This document shows positions 1 through 9,437 of a stretch of 64,000 bases of DNA, in pieces. The notes below the pieces were generated by a model. It searched no databases and was not told where the DNA came from. It saw only the letters and a list, made by a program, of their open reading frames with translations. The position numbers were made by a program, and so were the translations under genes. How positions within the stretch are numbered: position 1 is the stretch's first letter; every line of letters starts with the position of its first letter. The DNA comes from Parietichytrium sp. I65-24A. Its lineage: Eukaryota; Sar; Bigyra; Thraustochytrida; Thraustochytriidae. The stretch lies in assembly GCA_012862575.1 (NCBI GenBank), contig BLSF01000015.1:608511-672510 (forward strand). The letters are read 5' to 3'.

Positions 1-2
1 AG

Positions 3-413
3 GACACTAAGCCCGGATCCGAAAAAGGCTCCACAGACGAGAGCGATGAAGCGGTTCAGCCGCTCATCACCCCGGAGCAAGCGCGATCTGGTTTGAAAAT
101 TGCTCGTCAGGGGATGAGCACTGCAAGAAACGCCGTGGAGGTTTTGAAAGACGCATTGATTGAGTTTGCAGTCGGCTTTCGTGAAGGTCGCGAAGAGGGA
201 GAGAAAAAGTCTTCTGGGAAAATACTTGACCTCACGCGTTTCAAAACTGTGTTGGACAGAATTAATGATATGGCGCTGGAGGTCGAGCAACGAAAGTCCG
301 AAGCAGCGAAAACTGTAGAAGGAAGAAGCGAGGAGGTGCTTTCGGCCAGAAATACACAAACAGAGGAAAGTCCGAAGAGTGCGTCTACAGATGAAGCACC
401 AAAATCGAAATGA
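3..413 (+). CDS. 3' end of an unrecognised gene (5' end outside window)
   Basis: An open frame enters from the left edge in the frame of position 3 and stops at 413, giving 136 visible residues. There is no ATG near the edge; the first possible initiators are the TTG at 93 and an internal ATG at residue 38, so the true start lies upstream. The visible tail is hydrophilic, rich in Lys, Glu and Ser. A central segment (roughly residues 30-100) could form an amphipathic helix with alternating charges, and the last 30 residues look disordered. No family is recognised. It converges with the WD40 gene on the other strand, whose stop lies only 65 bp away, so the two 3' UTRs probably overlap. Confidence 0.6.
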   Translation, partial: DTKPGSEKGSTDESDEAVQPLITPEQARSGLKIARQGMSTARNAVEVLKDALIEFAVGFREGREEGEKKSSGKILDLTRFKTVLDRINDMALEVEQRKSEAAKTVEGRSEEVLSARNTQTEESPKSASTDEAPKSK

Positions 414-478
414 GGCATGTCTTTGCCTTTTCATTTTTCAGCATTGCAGGTGCGGTTGACTAAAATGGTTCATACTGA

Positions 479-2959
479 TCAGTGATCGGGTAATGAGTAC
501 CCGATGAGATACCCCTCTTCGGTTCCAGCCAAAAGTTCGTCACGATACTGGCAGTAGGCGAGGCAGGTAAAGTGAAAGTTTGCGTTGGAGAACTCCATCG
601 TAGAGCTGCTGCTTTTGGCTTCAGGCTCGCCACTTTCACTTGCGGGCTCGTGCTTGATGTAGTCCCACAGCTTTATGGTACCATCATTCGAGCAGCTGGC
701 TAAATTGAACCGCGACGAACACGCTGACAGAACTAACAAGTCCTGTATTGGCCCGGAGTGTCCACGAAGGGTTTGAATTTGGCACGGGTCCTTGAGGGAT
801 GTCAAGTCCCAGATGACAATTGTGCTATCTTCGCTTCCGGATAGAACAAAGTTGCCGTCCACCTGGAGGCACGTGACGGCCTCGTTGTGTCCCTCCAGCT
901 CGCACATCAACTCGAAGGTTCCGAAATGCCACACTCGAATTACAAAGTCGTTGCCTCCAGTTAGAAGTGTGTCTGGACGGCCTTCTCCCCCCGAACCTTG
1001 CCCGTATTGGCTAATGCCCGGGTTGTAACATATGGCAAGTACCTCTTGCTGGTTGTCCTGGCTAAGAAGTTGCTGGAGTCCGTGGTCAGCTCCAGCCAAT
1101 ATGTTCGCCTCCACCGATGCTTTGGAGGTCCTTCTTGCGCTTCCCCCGTGCGCCGGAAAGGAGCACTCCAAACGAGGCTTCAATACGTGTCGCTTCGTAA
1201 TGTCCCACACGCTGATGCAACCGTCAAAGCTTCCAGAGAGCAGGTAGATACTTTGCTTGCGATAAGCCACAGCAAGGCAAGAAACCGTGTTCTCATGCGC
1301 CTCTAGCACCAACGTAGAGCCGCTGTCGCAGGCCCAAAGTCGAAGCGTACCATCTTCGTTTCCGGTGACAATCAGGTTGGACTCTGGAATCTTGGCAATA
1401 CAAGCGATTTCAGTTACGGGCTCCTTGAGACAAAACAAGCAAGACATGTCATACCAGTCCCATCCTCGGAGAGTGTTGTCAATGCTCGTAGAGAGCACTC
1501 CAAATGCCGCCGCGCTACCGATACCAGCCTTTTCCTCGTTATTAGTCTTTCGCTCGCTTGAGGCAGAGCTCATCGAAGTTGACCGCCGCGAGTTGCGGCG
1601 CGAAAGCGCTCCCGGCTGGCCTGCTGCATCTTCCTCTCTGACGTTGCTTCCGGGTCCCATATTGTCTGACGTTATCGCAAGCACCTTACCTGTGTGGCCA
1701 GAATATTCCTTGTAAGCCAAGTTTCGCTTGATCCGAAAAGTTTTGAAGTTTCCCGCGTGGGTGACTGCAAAGGAAGGGTCCTGTTCCACTATAATGTAGT
1801 CACAGCCCATAATCGACTCGTCCGTTCTTGAGCTTTTCTCCTCCTTGCTCTCAGGCTCCCTCAGTCCATGGCTCTGATTACTTGCTCCAGTAATCTTTTG
1901 AGAAAGCAGGCACCTGTCTGTATACACGTTCCACAGCTCGATATAGCCGAGCTCGTCGGCTGCCAGGAGTTCATGATTTATATAATCCCAAGCAACAGCA
2001 TGATATCTACATCTTCGCGCGTTTGAAAGCGTCAAAAACGCCGACTTGCCAGCCACATCAAACACTCGAATTGTGTTGTCATAGGACAGAGTGACGATCA
2101 AATTTTGCTGCTCTATCATGAAGAGCGTGCTTATACCCAAGGAATGGAGCTTATACCTCTCCATCTTATCACACTCATACTTTTGACCTCGCGAGGTGAG
2201 ATCTAACTCTGCGATGCTATCTGAAAATTTGCTAGGATCTTCTGGGCTGATGATTGTCAGATGCCCCTTGGAATCACCCGCAAATACTACTGGAAGATGA
2301 AATTGACTCTGCACAACCCCAACTTCAAGCGCAGTGAACCAGGTACTGTGCTGAACTCGCTGAGTCTCCTCTAGCCAGGGAAACTGGAGGTGCGCGCGTC
2401 CCGATTGCGGGCACCAAATTCGCAAGGATTTGTCCGTACTGCAAGTCACTACTCTCAAGGCTTTCGACCCGCCGCCATACGCTATGGCAGTAATGCTTCC
2501 CCCATGGCCCTCCAGGGTCTGTATACAATTCAGCTCGAACTTCCCGGGAACCTGTTTGATTTGCCAGATTTTGACTTTCCTGTCTGTTGAACCGGACAGC
2601 AATAAGTCGTGAGTCTGTATTGCGTCACTGCTGCCAAACCGTTCAGCGGCCTTGAAACAAGTGATTTCGCCATCATGGCCATCCGTAACAACTTCCAGTT
2701 CAATATTGCAGAGTGGGTCAGTGTCCTGCGACTCGTCATCAGGTTTTCGTAAAATTCCCTTTTGCGGTGTCCCATTTTGTCGAGCTTGGAAGCTTTCTTC
2801 AGTTCCCCGCTTAAAGTGCGTTGAAGGAAGCCATGCAATCGCTATTCTGCCCGCTTGCGTTCCTAGAAACCACACCTTCTCCCCGTTCACTTGCCCAACG
2901 CATTGAGCAGTTATTGCGCCTTCGCCTGTGCAAATCTCTCCACATTGTTCCACTTTCAT
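479..2959 (-). CDS. WD40-repeat protein, 826 aa
   Basis: A single uninterrupted frame starts at an ATG at 2959. It contains at least ten WD40-type repeats spread over the whole length. Typical blade endings are visible as IRVFD, IELWN, LRLWA, ISVWD, IRVWH, IVIWD and IKLWD, and GH dipeptides precede them (LEGHGG, SGHTGK, LEGHNE, LRGHSG). This implies one or two beta-propellers serving as a protein-interaction platform. A Ser/Arg-rich low-complexity insert lies around residues 440-480, between propeller blades, and could be a phosphorylated loop. No catalytic domain, membrane segment or targeting signal is seen. The repeats identify the fold but not the complex, so the specific role remains open. 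Confidence 0.85.
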   Translation of the reverse strand: MKVEQCGEICTGEGAITAQCVGQVNGEKVWFLGTQAGRIAIAWLPSTHFKRGTEESFQARQNGTPQKGILRKPDDESQDTDPLCNIELEVVTDGHDGEITCFKAAERFGSSDAIQTHDLLLSGSTDRKVKIWQIKQVPGKFELNCIQTLEGHGGSITAIAYGGGSKALRVVTCSTDKSLRIWCPQSGRAHLQFPWLEETQRVQHSTWFTALEVGVVQSQFHLPVVFAGDSKGHLTIISPEDPSKFSDSIAELDLTSRGQKYECDKMERYKLHSLGISTLFMIEQQNLIVTLSYDNTIRVFDVAGKSAFLTLSNARRCRYHAVAWDYINHELLAADELGYIELWNVYTDRCLLSQKITGASNQSHGLREPESKEEKSSRTDESIMGCDYIIVEQDPSFAVTHAGNFKTFRIKRNLAYKEYSGHTGKVLAITSDNMGPGSNVREEDAAGQPGALSRRNSRRSTSMSSASSERKTNNEEKAGIGSAAAFGVLSTSIDNTLRGWDWYDMSCLFCLKEPVTEIACIAKIPESNLIVTGNEDGTLRLWACDSGSTLVLEAHENTVSCLAVAYRKQSIYLLSGSFDGCISVWDITKRHVLKPRLECSFPAHGGSARRTSKASVEANILAGADHGLQQLLSQDNQQEVLAICYNPGISQYGQGSGGEGRPDTLLTGGNDFVIRVWHFGTFELMCELEGHNEAVTCLQVDGNFVLSGSEDSTIVIWDLTSLKDPCQIQTLRGHSGPIQDLLVLSACSSRFNLASCSNDGTIKLWDYIKHEPASESGEPEAKSSSSTMEFSNANFHFTCLAYCQYRDELLAGTEEGYLIGYSLPDH

Positions 2960-3306
2960 GATGCTATTTTATATATAATCACACAGGAAGAAGGTCTTGG
3001 AGCGCGCCTTGAGAAGGCCGGAATCGTGCTTACCTACGGTCGAGTGGCTCGATGATTCGGAGCTGTCTGTCCCTCACTCAATTCTTGAAGACCCCGGCCG
3101 TCGCGCTCAAGACTTTTTGCCATCTCTCGACAAATCATTGACAGTGAATACAGGTACTAGTACCGGTACATACTGGTACTCGGTAACTGAACTTACTGCA
3201 ACGGCACACATCTTGATTACCCTCCACCTCGCCATACCTCCTCCCACTTTCTCGCCACTGTCAGAAAAAGCTTACGCAGTGCGAGAAGTGCGAGACGTGA
3301 GATTCG

Positions 3307-3769
3307 ATGGCAAGGTTGACGGCAAAACTAAGAGAGGCTGTGAAAAGGCATTTGATTTTGGCGGAAGTGGACAGGGGAGGCACGGGAAGACTCGATCAAC
3401 TCTTAGCTGCCACGCGTACTCCGTTGAAAGTAAGCATTATTGGCTACAGGATTTTAAAAACTTCATTTATTGGCGACGGGTCTTTGCACTTTTTTGGAAG
3501 CGAAAAAGTTCTGTTTTGACGTCTGTCTTTGCGCTGAGCCTCCTGCAAGCATCAGAAACTTGGGAAAAGCTTTTGAGCAATGTGAACCATTCTTGTCTTC
3601 GAGTCTGGAACAGGATGGCGGACCCTTCTTATTGGGTGCAGGCAAGGAGACTTACAATATTTCAAAATTCAATGAAATCTGCAACTTCGGCGTCAGTATT
3701 TCTCTGGTTCTCTGCTGGTCTTCTTGTGAGCATGCTGCAATGACCAAGTGCAACGTTCCTTTCACCTGA
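3307..3769 (+). pseudogene. Glutathione S-transferase-like fragment, spliced or broken
   Basis: An ATG at 3307 opens 41 codons that end exactly at a consensus donor (GTAAGC at 3429). A different frame downstream, ending at 3769, contains a segment resembling the C-terminal half of a glutathione S-transferase: an amphipathic helix then LEQDGGPFLLG, which in that family precedes the second helical domain. The usual continuation (helix with a conserved Asp) is not seen; the frame ends in a Cys-rich stretch instead. A plausible acceptor CTACAG lies at 3445-3450, but no fully convincing gene model results. This may be a multi-exon gene whose ends I cannot place, or a decayed copy. The frame at 2997-3300 also reads open and could hold an upstream exon. 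Confidence 0.3.
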
Positions 3770-4460
3770 CCGTGAATGATCGTCATTCATAGTGGGTCAA
3801 AAAACAGATCCCCTCTTCAACGTGTAGGGCTGGGCAAAAAAATGTTGACACCTATGCGGGGGGTGGGGTGGTGTTTCGGTGTGCGGGGCAGGAAGATTTT
3901 AACTTTCAAGACCTCGATGTCGACACGAGAAAAAAGTCGCACGAAAAGGCAACTTGAATATAAGTGAAAGAAAGAACTTGAGTTTATATAATTTTCATCG
4001 ATTGAGGACAAGGGAAGGCAGGCTCATCAGGGCCTTCCCTTCCTTTGTCGAGGACAGATAGCACAGTCCATCCAGCTGAAACTTCTTCAAAGACGGGCGT
4101 CGAAGAAGTAACTTTCTCCATCACATTTGATTCGTTCAACCGAACGCTGTATTCTGGAGGAAAGTTAATGGAACCTCCACGAGCTGGAAAGCGACATCAA
4201 GACGGAGCATGTGGTGTTTTATACTCAATGGTTTTGACAATTTTGTCGGATGTATCAGTAGTCAGTTGGCAATCATCCGAAAGCGAACGATGCAGAGTGT
4301 GTGCGTGTACCAGACAGAACGCGCGCACACCTCCTCGCGGTAAACTGGAGGGGATGATTGACATCAGACAGCCTAGCTCACGTCCGTCGTACAAGCTCAG
4401 GCGTGTAGAAATGAATTGCTCTATGATCGATCATCCATCGCCCCCCCGCAGCTTCCCGTC
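3770..4460. other. Intergenic, no supported gene
   Basis: Only short random-looking frames are present. A G-rich stretch (GGGGGGTGGGGTGG near 3859) and a few AT-rich tracts are the only visible structure. It probably holds the 3' flank of the coiled-coil gene. Confidence 0.5.
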
Positions 4461-5396
4461 TTAGGCAGTTCCCCTCTCCAAGGCGAGCTTCTCGGCCTTC
4501 TTTCGGAGCTTTGCAAGACGCTTCCTCTCTTCAGCAGCGTGCTCACGGGCCTTGGCAGCTGCCCTACGGTCATTTGTGATGGCCGTGCGTGCCTTCTTAG
4601 CAGACGCAAGAGCTTTTGCGGCCTTTGCGTTCGCTTCGTTTGCGTCACGGGTAGCGTCGATAGCTTCTTGACGTTCACGCTCTGCATCGACCTGGCCTTG
4701 CTCTGCAGCTTCGCGAGCAGCCTCGCAGACCTTTCGAGCCTCCTCCAGTGGCTTGAGCGCCTGCTGTGCTTCAAACCTCGCGCCTTTCGCACGCTGAATG
4801 AGTGGTTGCTGGCGCTTCAGCAAGGCCTCGTTGGTCACCTTTGCCTTTCGCAACGGGGCAGGATCTTCTTGCTGAAGTGTGCTGATCTGGTGCATTGCTT
4901 TCTTGCACGCCACAGGGCCATTCTCTTCATTGTCTGCGACGTCCTGGAGGCGCGCGAGCTCATCTTCCTTGGCTTGCTCCTGGCGTTCAATCTCATCGAG
5001 GTTGGCCTTGATTTCTGCTTCAAGCTGCTCCAGTTTCTCCTCTTCCACACGAGCAAGCGCCTCTTTGTCCTCAAACACCTTTGCCTTGGCAGTAGCATCA
5101 GCCTCGGCAGCAGCACTTGCGGCATATCTTTCTTTTGCAATTGCCTCAGCCTCGACTGCCTCACGCTCCTCTTTGTCTGCAATGGCGTTTGCTTCGTCAG
5201 CCTTGGCTCTGAGTTCGCTTGCCTCGGCCTCAACCTCGATCACATCTTCCTCCTTCGAGAGAAGAGACTCCTCCACTGCGAGAGCGCGAAGCTCAGCCTC
5301 GCGCGCTTCGTTCTCCTTCTCGACGATGGCGTCCACGTCATTAATGTCCTCTTCCTTGCGGAAGCCTGCAAAAAGTTTTCCCAGGAGAGCAGCCAT
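4461..5396 (-). CDS. Ala/Glu-rich coiled-coil protein, 311 aa
   Basis: The intronless frame starts at an ATG at 5396. After about 15 residues with a short hydrophobic start (MAALLGKLFAGF), almost the entire protein is charged helix rich in Ala, Glu, Lys and Arg, arranged in heptads from about residue 30 to the end, with one interruption near residues 155-180 containing the only Cys-Lys-Lys and Pro-rich loop. The C-terminus is strongly basic. Such composition predicts a long rod or filament protein or a scaffold; the bent arrangement of two helical blocks could also fit a membrane-bending (BAR/eisosome-like) bundle, but I see no diagnostic motif for that. Codon choice is restricted and GC-rich at third positions compared with neighbours, suggesting high expression. 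Confidence 0.8.
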   Translation of the reverse strand: MAALLGKLFAGFRKEEDINDVDAIVEKENEAREAELRALAVEESLLSKEEDVIEVEAEASELRAKADEANAIADKEEREAVEAEAIAKERYAASAAAEADATAKAKVFEDKEALARVEEEKLEQLEAEIKANLDEIERQEQAKEDELARLQDVADNEENGPVACKKAMHQISTLQQEDPAPLRKAKVTNEALLKRQQPLIQRAKGARFEAQQALKPLEEARKVCEAAREAAEQGQVDAERERQEAIDATRDANEANAKAAKALASAKKARTAITNDRRAAAKAREHAAEERKRLAKLRKKAEKLALERGTA

Positions 5397-6744
5397 GATT
5401 GCAACGTCGAGCGATTGGTGTTCGGTTCCTTCGTTTACCTAGAGAGTCAAGCGCGCGCAGGGAAGGCCTTGAGCTGTGAACAGGAACTGGATGACTGGCG
5501 AGAGGCCGTGTAAACCCTGCGATTCTCTCTCTCTGCGAACTCTACTTGACTCGTGCAGTCAGCTGAAGGGTGGCAGCAATACGTGGAACACTGGCAACTA
5601 CAGTAGAGGCGCTGTCCCTACACGTCGGTATGCAGCCACGGCCGGGCGTTGAGTGTGCCTCCCTCTCAAACATTCCATCTCCATCGGCATCGCACACTTT
5701 TTCTTTGAGGAAAGCCTTTTGCATTTCGATGTGTGTCCTCTCCTTTGCTCGTACAAATTACTATGTGCTTGGAAGGTAGAACTAGCAACTCGGTAATGAC
5801 TTCTCAGACTTCTCAGACTCTTGTTTGGTGTGACGACAGTCTGAACACAACCAGAGTATTGCCCAGTACTGAGTACTAAGTAGTACGCCCCATTCTCGTT
5901 GAGAGAAAGGGTGGCGAGTGCTGCGCCGACGATGTAGTGGGATCCGTTCTCTCACGTTGAGTGCTTGGCTTGGCCCAAAGTTATGAAGTTGACATCTTTT
6001 GCCAAGGAAACGGGAACAGTATTATTACTAGTACTCAGTGCACACCTCCAGTTGGGATACCACGTTTCCAGTAAGGATGATGGCACCACGTTATCTACAA
6101 TTGCATCCGCGATCGCATCGATTGGACAGTTTGAACTCAATCTTCTCTGCAAATTTTTGCAAAGAACATCAGGGATATCATTGTTGATTGTTGATGCCCA
6201 AGTGTAGAGGCTGCTGAGAGAGAGAGAGAGAGAGAGAGTCAAACACATTTCTTCCAGCTCCTGGGGATTGAACCTGCAAGATGTATAGTAGTTAGTAACC
6301 CGAAAATTTCTGAGATTCAACATGACCGCTGGAACCAATTCTGATTTTCTCAGAGGCTAATGCCTCGGTGACCCGGCAAGTCCATACAAAAAGTTGCCAT
6401 CTGTTGAGGTCGTGAAAGAAAGAAACCACTCATAACTGAATTCTGTTCACTAAAAGGTACTAGACGAGGGTTTATCCAGATCTTGGATCTGATAGGGAGA
6501 TTGCAGGTGTGTACCTCGAGCGCCCTTCCTGCTGTATGAGCGAGATGAGCGAGAACAAATAAATCCTCTCCTTGTCATTGGCCAAGTCTGAGGATCTGAG
6601 AAGAGAATTGAAAGAGCGTTGGCGAACAGAGTGACAAATTCAGCCGTGAAAAATTCGATTCCGACAGAGAGTTTGAAAAGGCATTTCATCTTTGTAACCA
6701 TCTTGATTGAGCGCTGTATTGCGTTTGAAATAGGCGCCACGTTT
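5397..6744. other. Intergenic with GTAC motifs and a (GA)n run
   Basis: No convincing gene. A cluster of AGTACT/GTAC palindromes lies at 5861-5886 and a (GA)12 microsatellite at 6215-6238. The segment 6250-6290 on the minus strand has a GGTTCAATCC that resembles a tRNA B box, but no cloverleaf forms around it. Confidence 0.5.
6215..6238. repeat. (GA)n microsatellite
   Basis: Twelve uninterrupted GA units in intergenic DNA. Confidence 0.95.
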
Positions 6745-6855
6745 ATATTCTCAGAGTACTGAGTATGTCTCTCACGATGTCTAACGACAGCTCAGCAACN
6801 ATATTCTCAGAGTACTGAGTATGTCTCTCACGATGTCTAACGACAGCTCAGCAAC
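6745..6855. other. Assembly join: 55-bp exact duplication around a single N
   Basis: Bases 6745-6799 are repeated without a mismatch at 6801-6855, separated only by an N at 6800. This is what an assembler leaves when two contig ends overlap but are not merged and a one-base gap is inserted. The second copy is very probably not real. Any reading of frames across 6745-6855 should be done after removing one copy. Confidence 0.9.
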
Positions 6856-7292
6856 GCCAACAAACGTCAAGTTAGGAAAGGCAAGCTGGTCGCACACTGT
6901 GTTCTTGGGTATAGAAAGTGGAAGTGGAAATCCGTGGCAAGACATTTCATGTGAAGTGTGCGAGAGAACAAAAACGAACATTCCTCTCAGATGCGAACTG
7001 CGAGCAAGTGCCTCTGCTCCCTGATGCTCCATGGGGACAAAAGAGATCAATCGGAGCAACAGGTAACGATTGCGACTGCGCCTTGCCAGCTCACAGCTCA
7101 CTCAGAACAGAGTCCTAATCCGGCAAATCCTTCGAAAAACACAAAACAGGCAAAAAGAGCGAGAATAATAAAATTTCAAGTTCGAGGCTCTCCTTGCCAA
7201 ACAGGTTCCTTCCTACATTGTAATAAATATCGCCGGCACTCTCCGCACCATGGGCACTTTTGACCCATTCCACGCAGGGAAAGAGGCTGAAT
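6856..7292. other. Intergenic; two short overlapping frames of unclear status
   Basis: Frames at 6821-7024 and 6918-7118 on the plus strand look somewhat protein-like. The second contains a Cys/Lys-rich stretch and ends near a possible donor (CAGGTAACG at 7059). I could not build a consistent gene, and the adjacent assembly join may have damaged one. Confidence 0.3.
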
Positions 7293-9437
7293 TTACTTTG
7301 GGCTCTTTGAGGTATCCAGATCCGAGAGTGCTCGGCCAACAGGCATTTCATTGGACAGGAAGGATGGTTTGCCCTGCTCATCCAACTCTCCGAAGAAGCC
7401 GTAGCCCTCCAGTTGCTCCGGAGTGACGCCTCCGTTTGACGCGGCAGGATCTCGTGCCGTGTAGAGGTCAGGCTCAAGCTCAAGTAGTACATCTTGAACG
7501 GCTCCAAGAAACCCTTGCAAGGCATTTGCGAAGCGCCTGGTTTGCCTGTGCTTGGAGGTGATGCAAAAGTGGATGGCCTCGTCTTTAATGATATACCCAA
7601 TACCAAATCCTTGAGGGGACACCGGTCCGAATCCAAAAAATCGGAGTGAAGGGTTCCCGCAATTCGACGTCGAGAGAACCGTGGTGCCCAGCGTGGAGTA
7701 GGCTTGGTCGCGGAAAATCTCCGGAAGCTGTTTGCCAGGGTTCATCTTCTGAAAGAGGCACTTTAGTGCGTAGAGGTGCCTGTCCACGCCCATTCCCAAG
7801 GATGCCTCCTTGGTCATCTTGGAGTGCTTCCCGAGTGCCTCCCGAAGTGCTTCGATCTTTCGCGCGCTGTCGATGCCCTTCTTGTTCCACAGTTTTAAGA
7901 ATTTGAGCGCCTCCTCGGTTGCAGATCTTGCAGCTTCAGTGCGACCATGCAAGTATGCCTTGGTCTGGACAGACTCGTAGGTGTTCACAACGCAGCCGTA
8001 TTGGTGATAGTAAGCGGCCATCATTGCGATTTGCACAAAAGCATCCGGACTCATATTGTTGCGAACAATGTACTGTTTGCCATAGCCAGTAAATTCAACA
8101 GAGCACGTCTCGTTCTGCAAGATGAGGTCGCAGAGTCTCCTCTCTGCGTACGTAATAGCCTTGGAAATGTTTTCCTCCAAGTCGAAGTCAAGTTTGCGAG
8201 GGCGAGTGTCCGGGCGCCTCGTCGCAGTGACTTGTGTGGCCACTAGGCTGTGTGTCACGTTGCCGGCGCTGCCCTGCCTCTGGACCGTCATGAGCCCCTT
8301 TACAGAAGTTTCTCCGATGAAAGAGCGTACACGTGGGCCAGAGATGGTTTGAGCAAATCTGATGATGGTATCGGTAAACACATCGCTCGCGAAACGAAGT
8401 ACAGTGTGCCCGTCCACTGCGCTATGCTCAAAGTTGACCCCTGCGTTTCCACTCGCCGTGACGATAATCTGAAGCTTGTCGTACCACCTGTTCAAGCAGC
8501 TTCCTCTCTGCACTGCGTCAGGGCCGACCTCGTAGGTGCCATGGAGCATATTGGCGGTGATCTCGTCTGGGTTGCAGGTTGGGGTATCATCAAGGCATAC
8601 TACGAACAGAGCGGAGTCAATCGTGTGGATCACGCGCCGATTGTTCTCGCTCAGATTAATAAATTTGCGCCTCCAGTTCGCCCAAACCGTACGGTTCTCT
8701 GAGGTGAGCAAGCCCACAGCCTCCTGGGCAATAGATGAACTCTCCTTCCTGTTTGAGTCGGCCAAAATTCTCTCCAAATTGCGGCAAATTTCGCGCTGAG
8801 TGATTGATGGCGTGCCATCGGGCCAAATGACGTCGAAGTAGTACATCTGGCCCTTGCTGAGCACCAAAATATGCTGCGACTGCGGGAAATTGACAACTTT
8901 GTCCTCGACGTAGTCCCCACTGTCGTCATCTCCCTCGAACACTGGCACTCGGGCGCTGCCTACCAGGTTTGCGAACTGGGACATGCACAGTGGAGTCTTC
9001 TTGATCATATCCGGCGTTAGGGTCCCTGAGCGCAGAGCCCGGACGAATTTGATGGAACTTAAAATGAGGCTCGACGCTCGAGCGACTTGGCTGTTTCTCG
9101 AAGGTGTGGGGTCGTCTTCGAGGACAAAGACAGGATTCACGTTGAGCACCAACGGATCAAAGTACTTGAGATAAGAGTCGCTCCAAAATGCCTCTACATA
9201 GTTGTCCACGGTCTCGCGATATTCTTTGAGGTCTTTATGCAACGCTGGCCCCTCGCCTTCGAGGAAAGCTCGCACCGCGGCTTGGGTCTGTTCGAATTCC
9301 TTTTCGCTTAGCAGCGGCTTTACGGTGACGAGGTACTTTTCGCATGTCTTCTCCAGCTCCGGGAGCGGCAGCTTTGGCAGCTTGGACTGATTCGAGAAGA
9401 GAGGTGCTTCTTGAGCATCTTGGCCTTCCTCGCCCAT
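7293..9437 (-). CDS. Carnitine/choline acyltransferase family protein, 714 aa
   Basis: This enzyme transfers acyl groups between CoA and carnitine (or a related acceptor), allowing acyl groups to move between organelles for beta-oxidation. The family hallmarks are in order: an N-terminal PLPxLE-like segment (PLPELEKTCEKYL, about residues 24-37), a catalytic His in NFEHSAVDG (His338), the carnitine-site region NTYES followed by HGRTE (about 485-500), and the STS motif LSTSNCG with a following FGFGPVSPQGFG (about 588-612). Length is slightly above the usual 600-670. The open frame extends upstream to a TTG at 9476, but the first ATG is at 9437. No clear presequence is seen and the C-terminus (SKSPK) is not a canonical peroxisomal signal, so the compartment is unresolved. 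The acyl preference cannot be read from sequence. Confidence 0.9.
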   Translation of the reverse strand: MGEEGQDAQEAPLFSNQSKLPKLPLPELEKTCEKYLVTVKPLLSEKEFEQTQAAVRAFLEGEGPALHKDLKEYRETVDNYVEAFWSDSYLKYFDPLVLNVNPVFVLEDDPTPSRNSQVARASSLILSSIKFVRALRSGTLTPDMIKKTPLCMSQFANLVGSARVPVFEGDDDSGDYVEDKVVNFPQSQHILVLSKGQMYYFDVIWPDGTPSITQREICRNLERILADSNRKESSSIAQEAVGLLTSENRTVWANWRRKFINLSENNRRVIHTIDSALFVVCLDDTPTCNPDEITANMLHGTYEVGPDAVQRGSCLNRWYDKLQIIVTASGNAGVNFEHSAVDGHTVLRFASDVFTDTIIRFAQTISGPRVRSFIGETSVKGLMTVQRQGSAGNVTHSLVATQVTATRRPDTRPRKLDFDLEENISKAITYAERRLCDLILQNETCSVEFTGYGKQYIVRNNMSPDAFVQIAMMAAYYHQYGCVVNTYESVQTKAYLHGRTEAARSATEEALKFLKLWNKKGIDSARKIEALREALGKHSKMTKEASLGMGVDRHLYALKCLFQKMNPGKQLPEIFRDQAYSTLGTTVLSTSNCGNPSLRFFGFGPVSPQGFGIGYIIKDEAIHFCITSKHRQTRRFANALQGFLGAVQDVLLELEPDLYTARDPAASNGGVTPEQLEGYGFFGELDEQGKPSFLSNEMPVGRALSDLDTSKSPK

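Noticed and set aside
4416-5513. 365-codon plus-strand frame over the coiled-coil gene
   Set aside because: It is the complement of a biased Ala/Glu/Lys coding sequence, giving Leu/Cys/Ser runs; this is a shadow frame.
6244-6330. tRNA-like B box (GGTTCAATCC) on the minus strand
   Set aside because: The T stem does not pair, no anticodon arm of the right length forms, and no acceptor stem is found.
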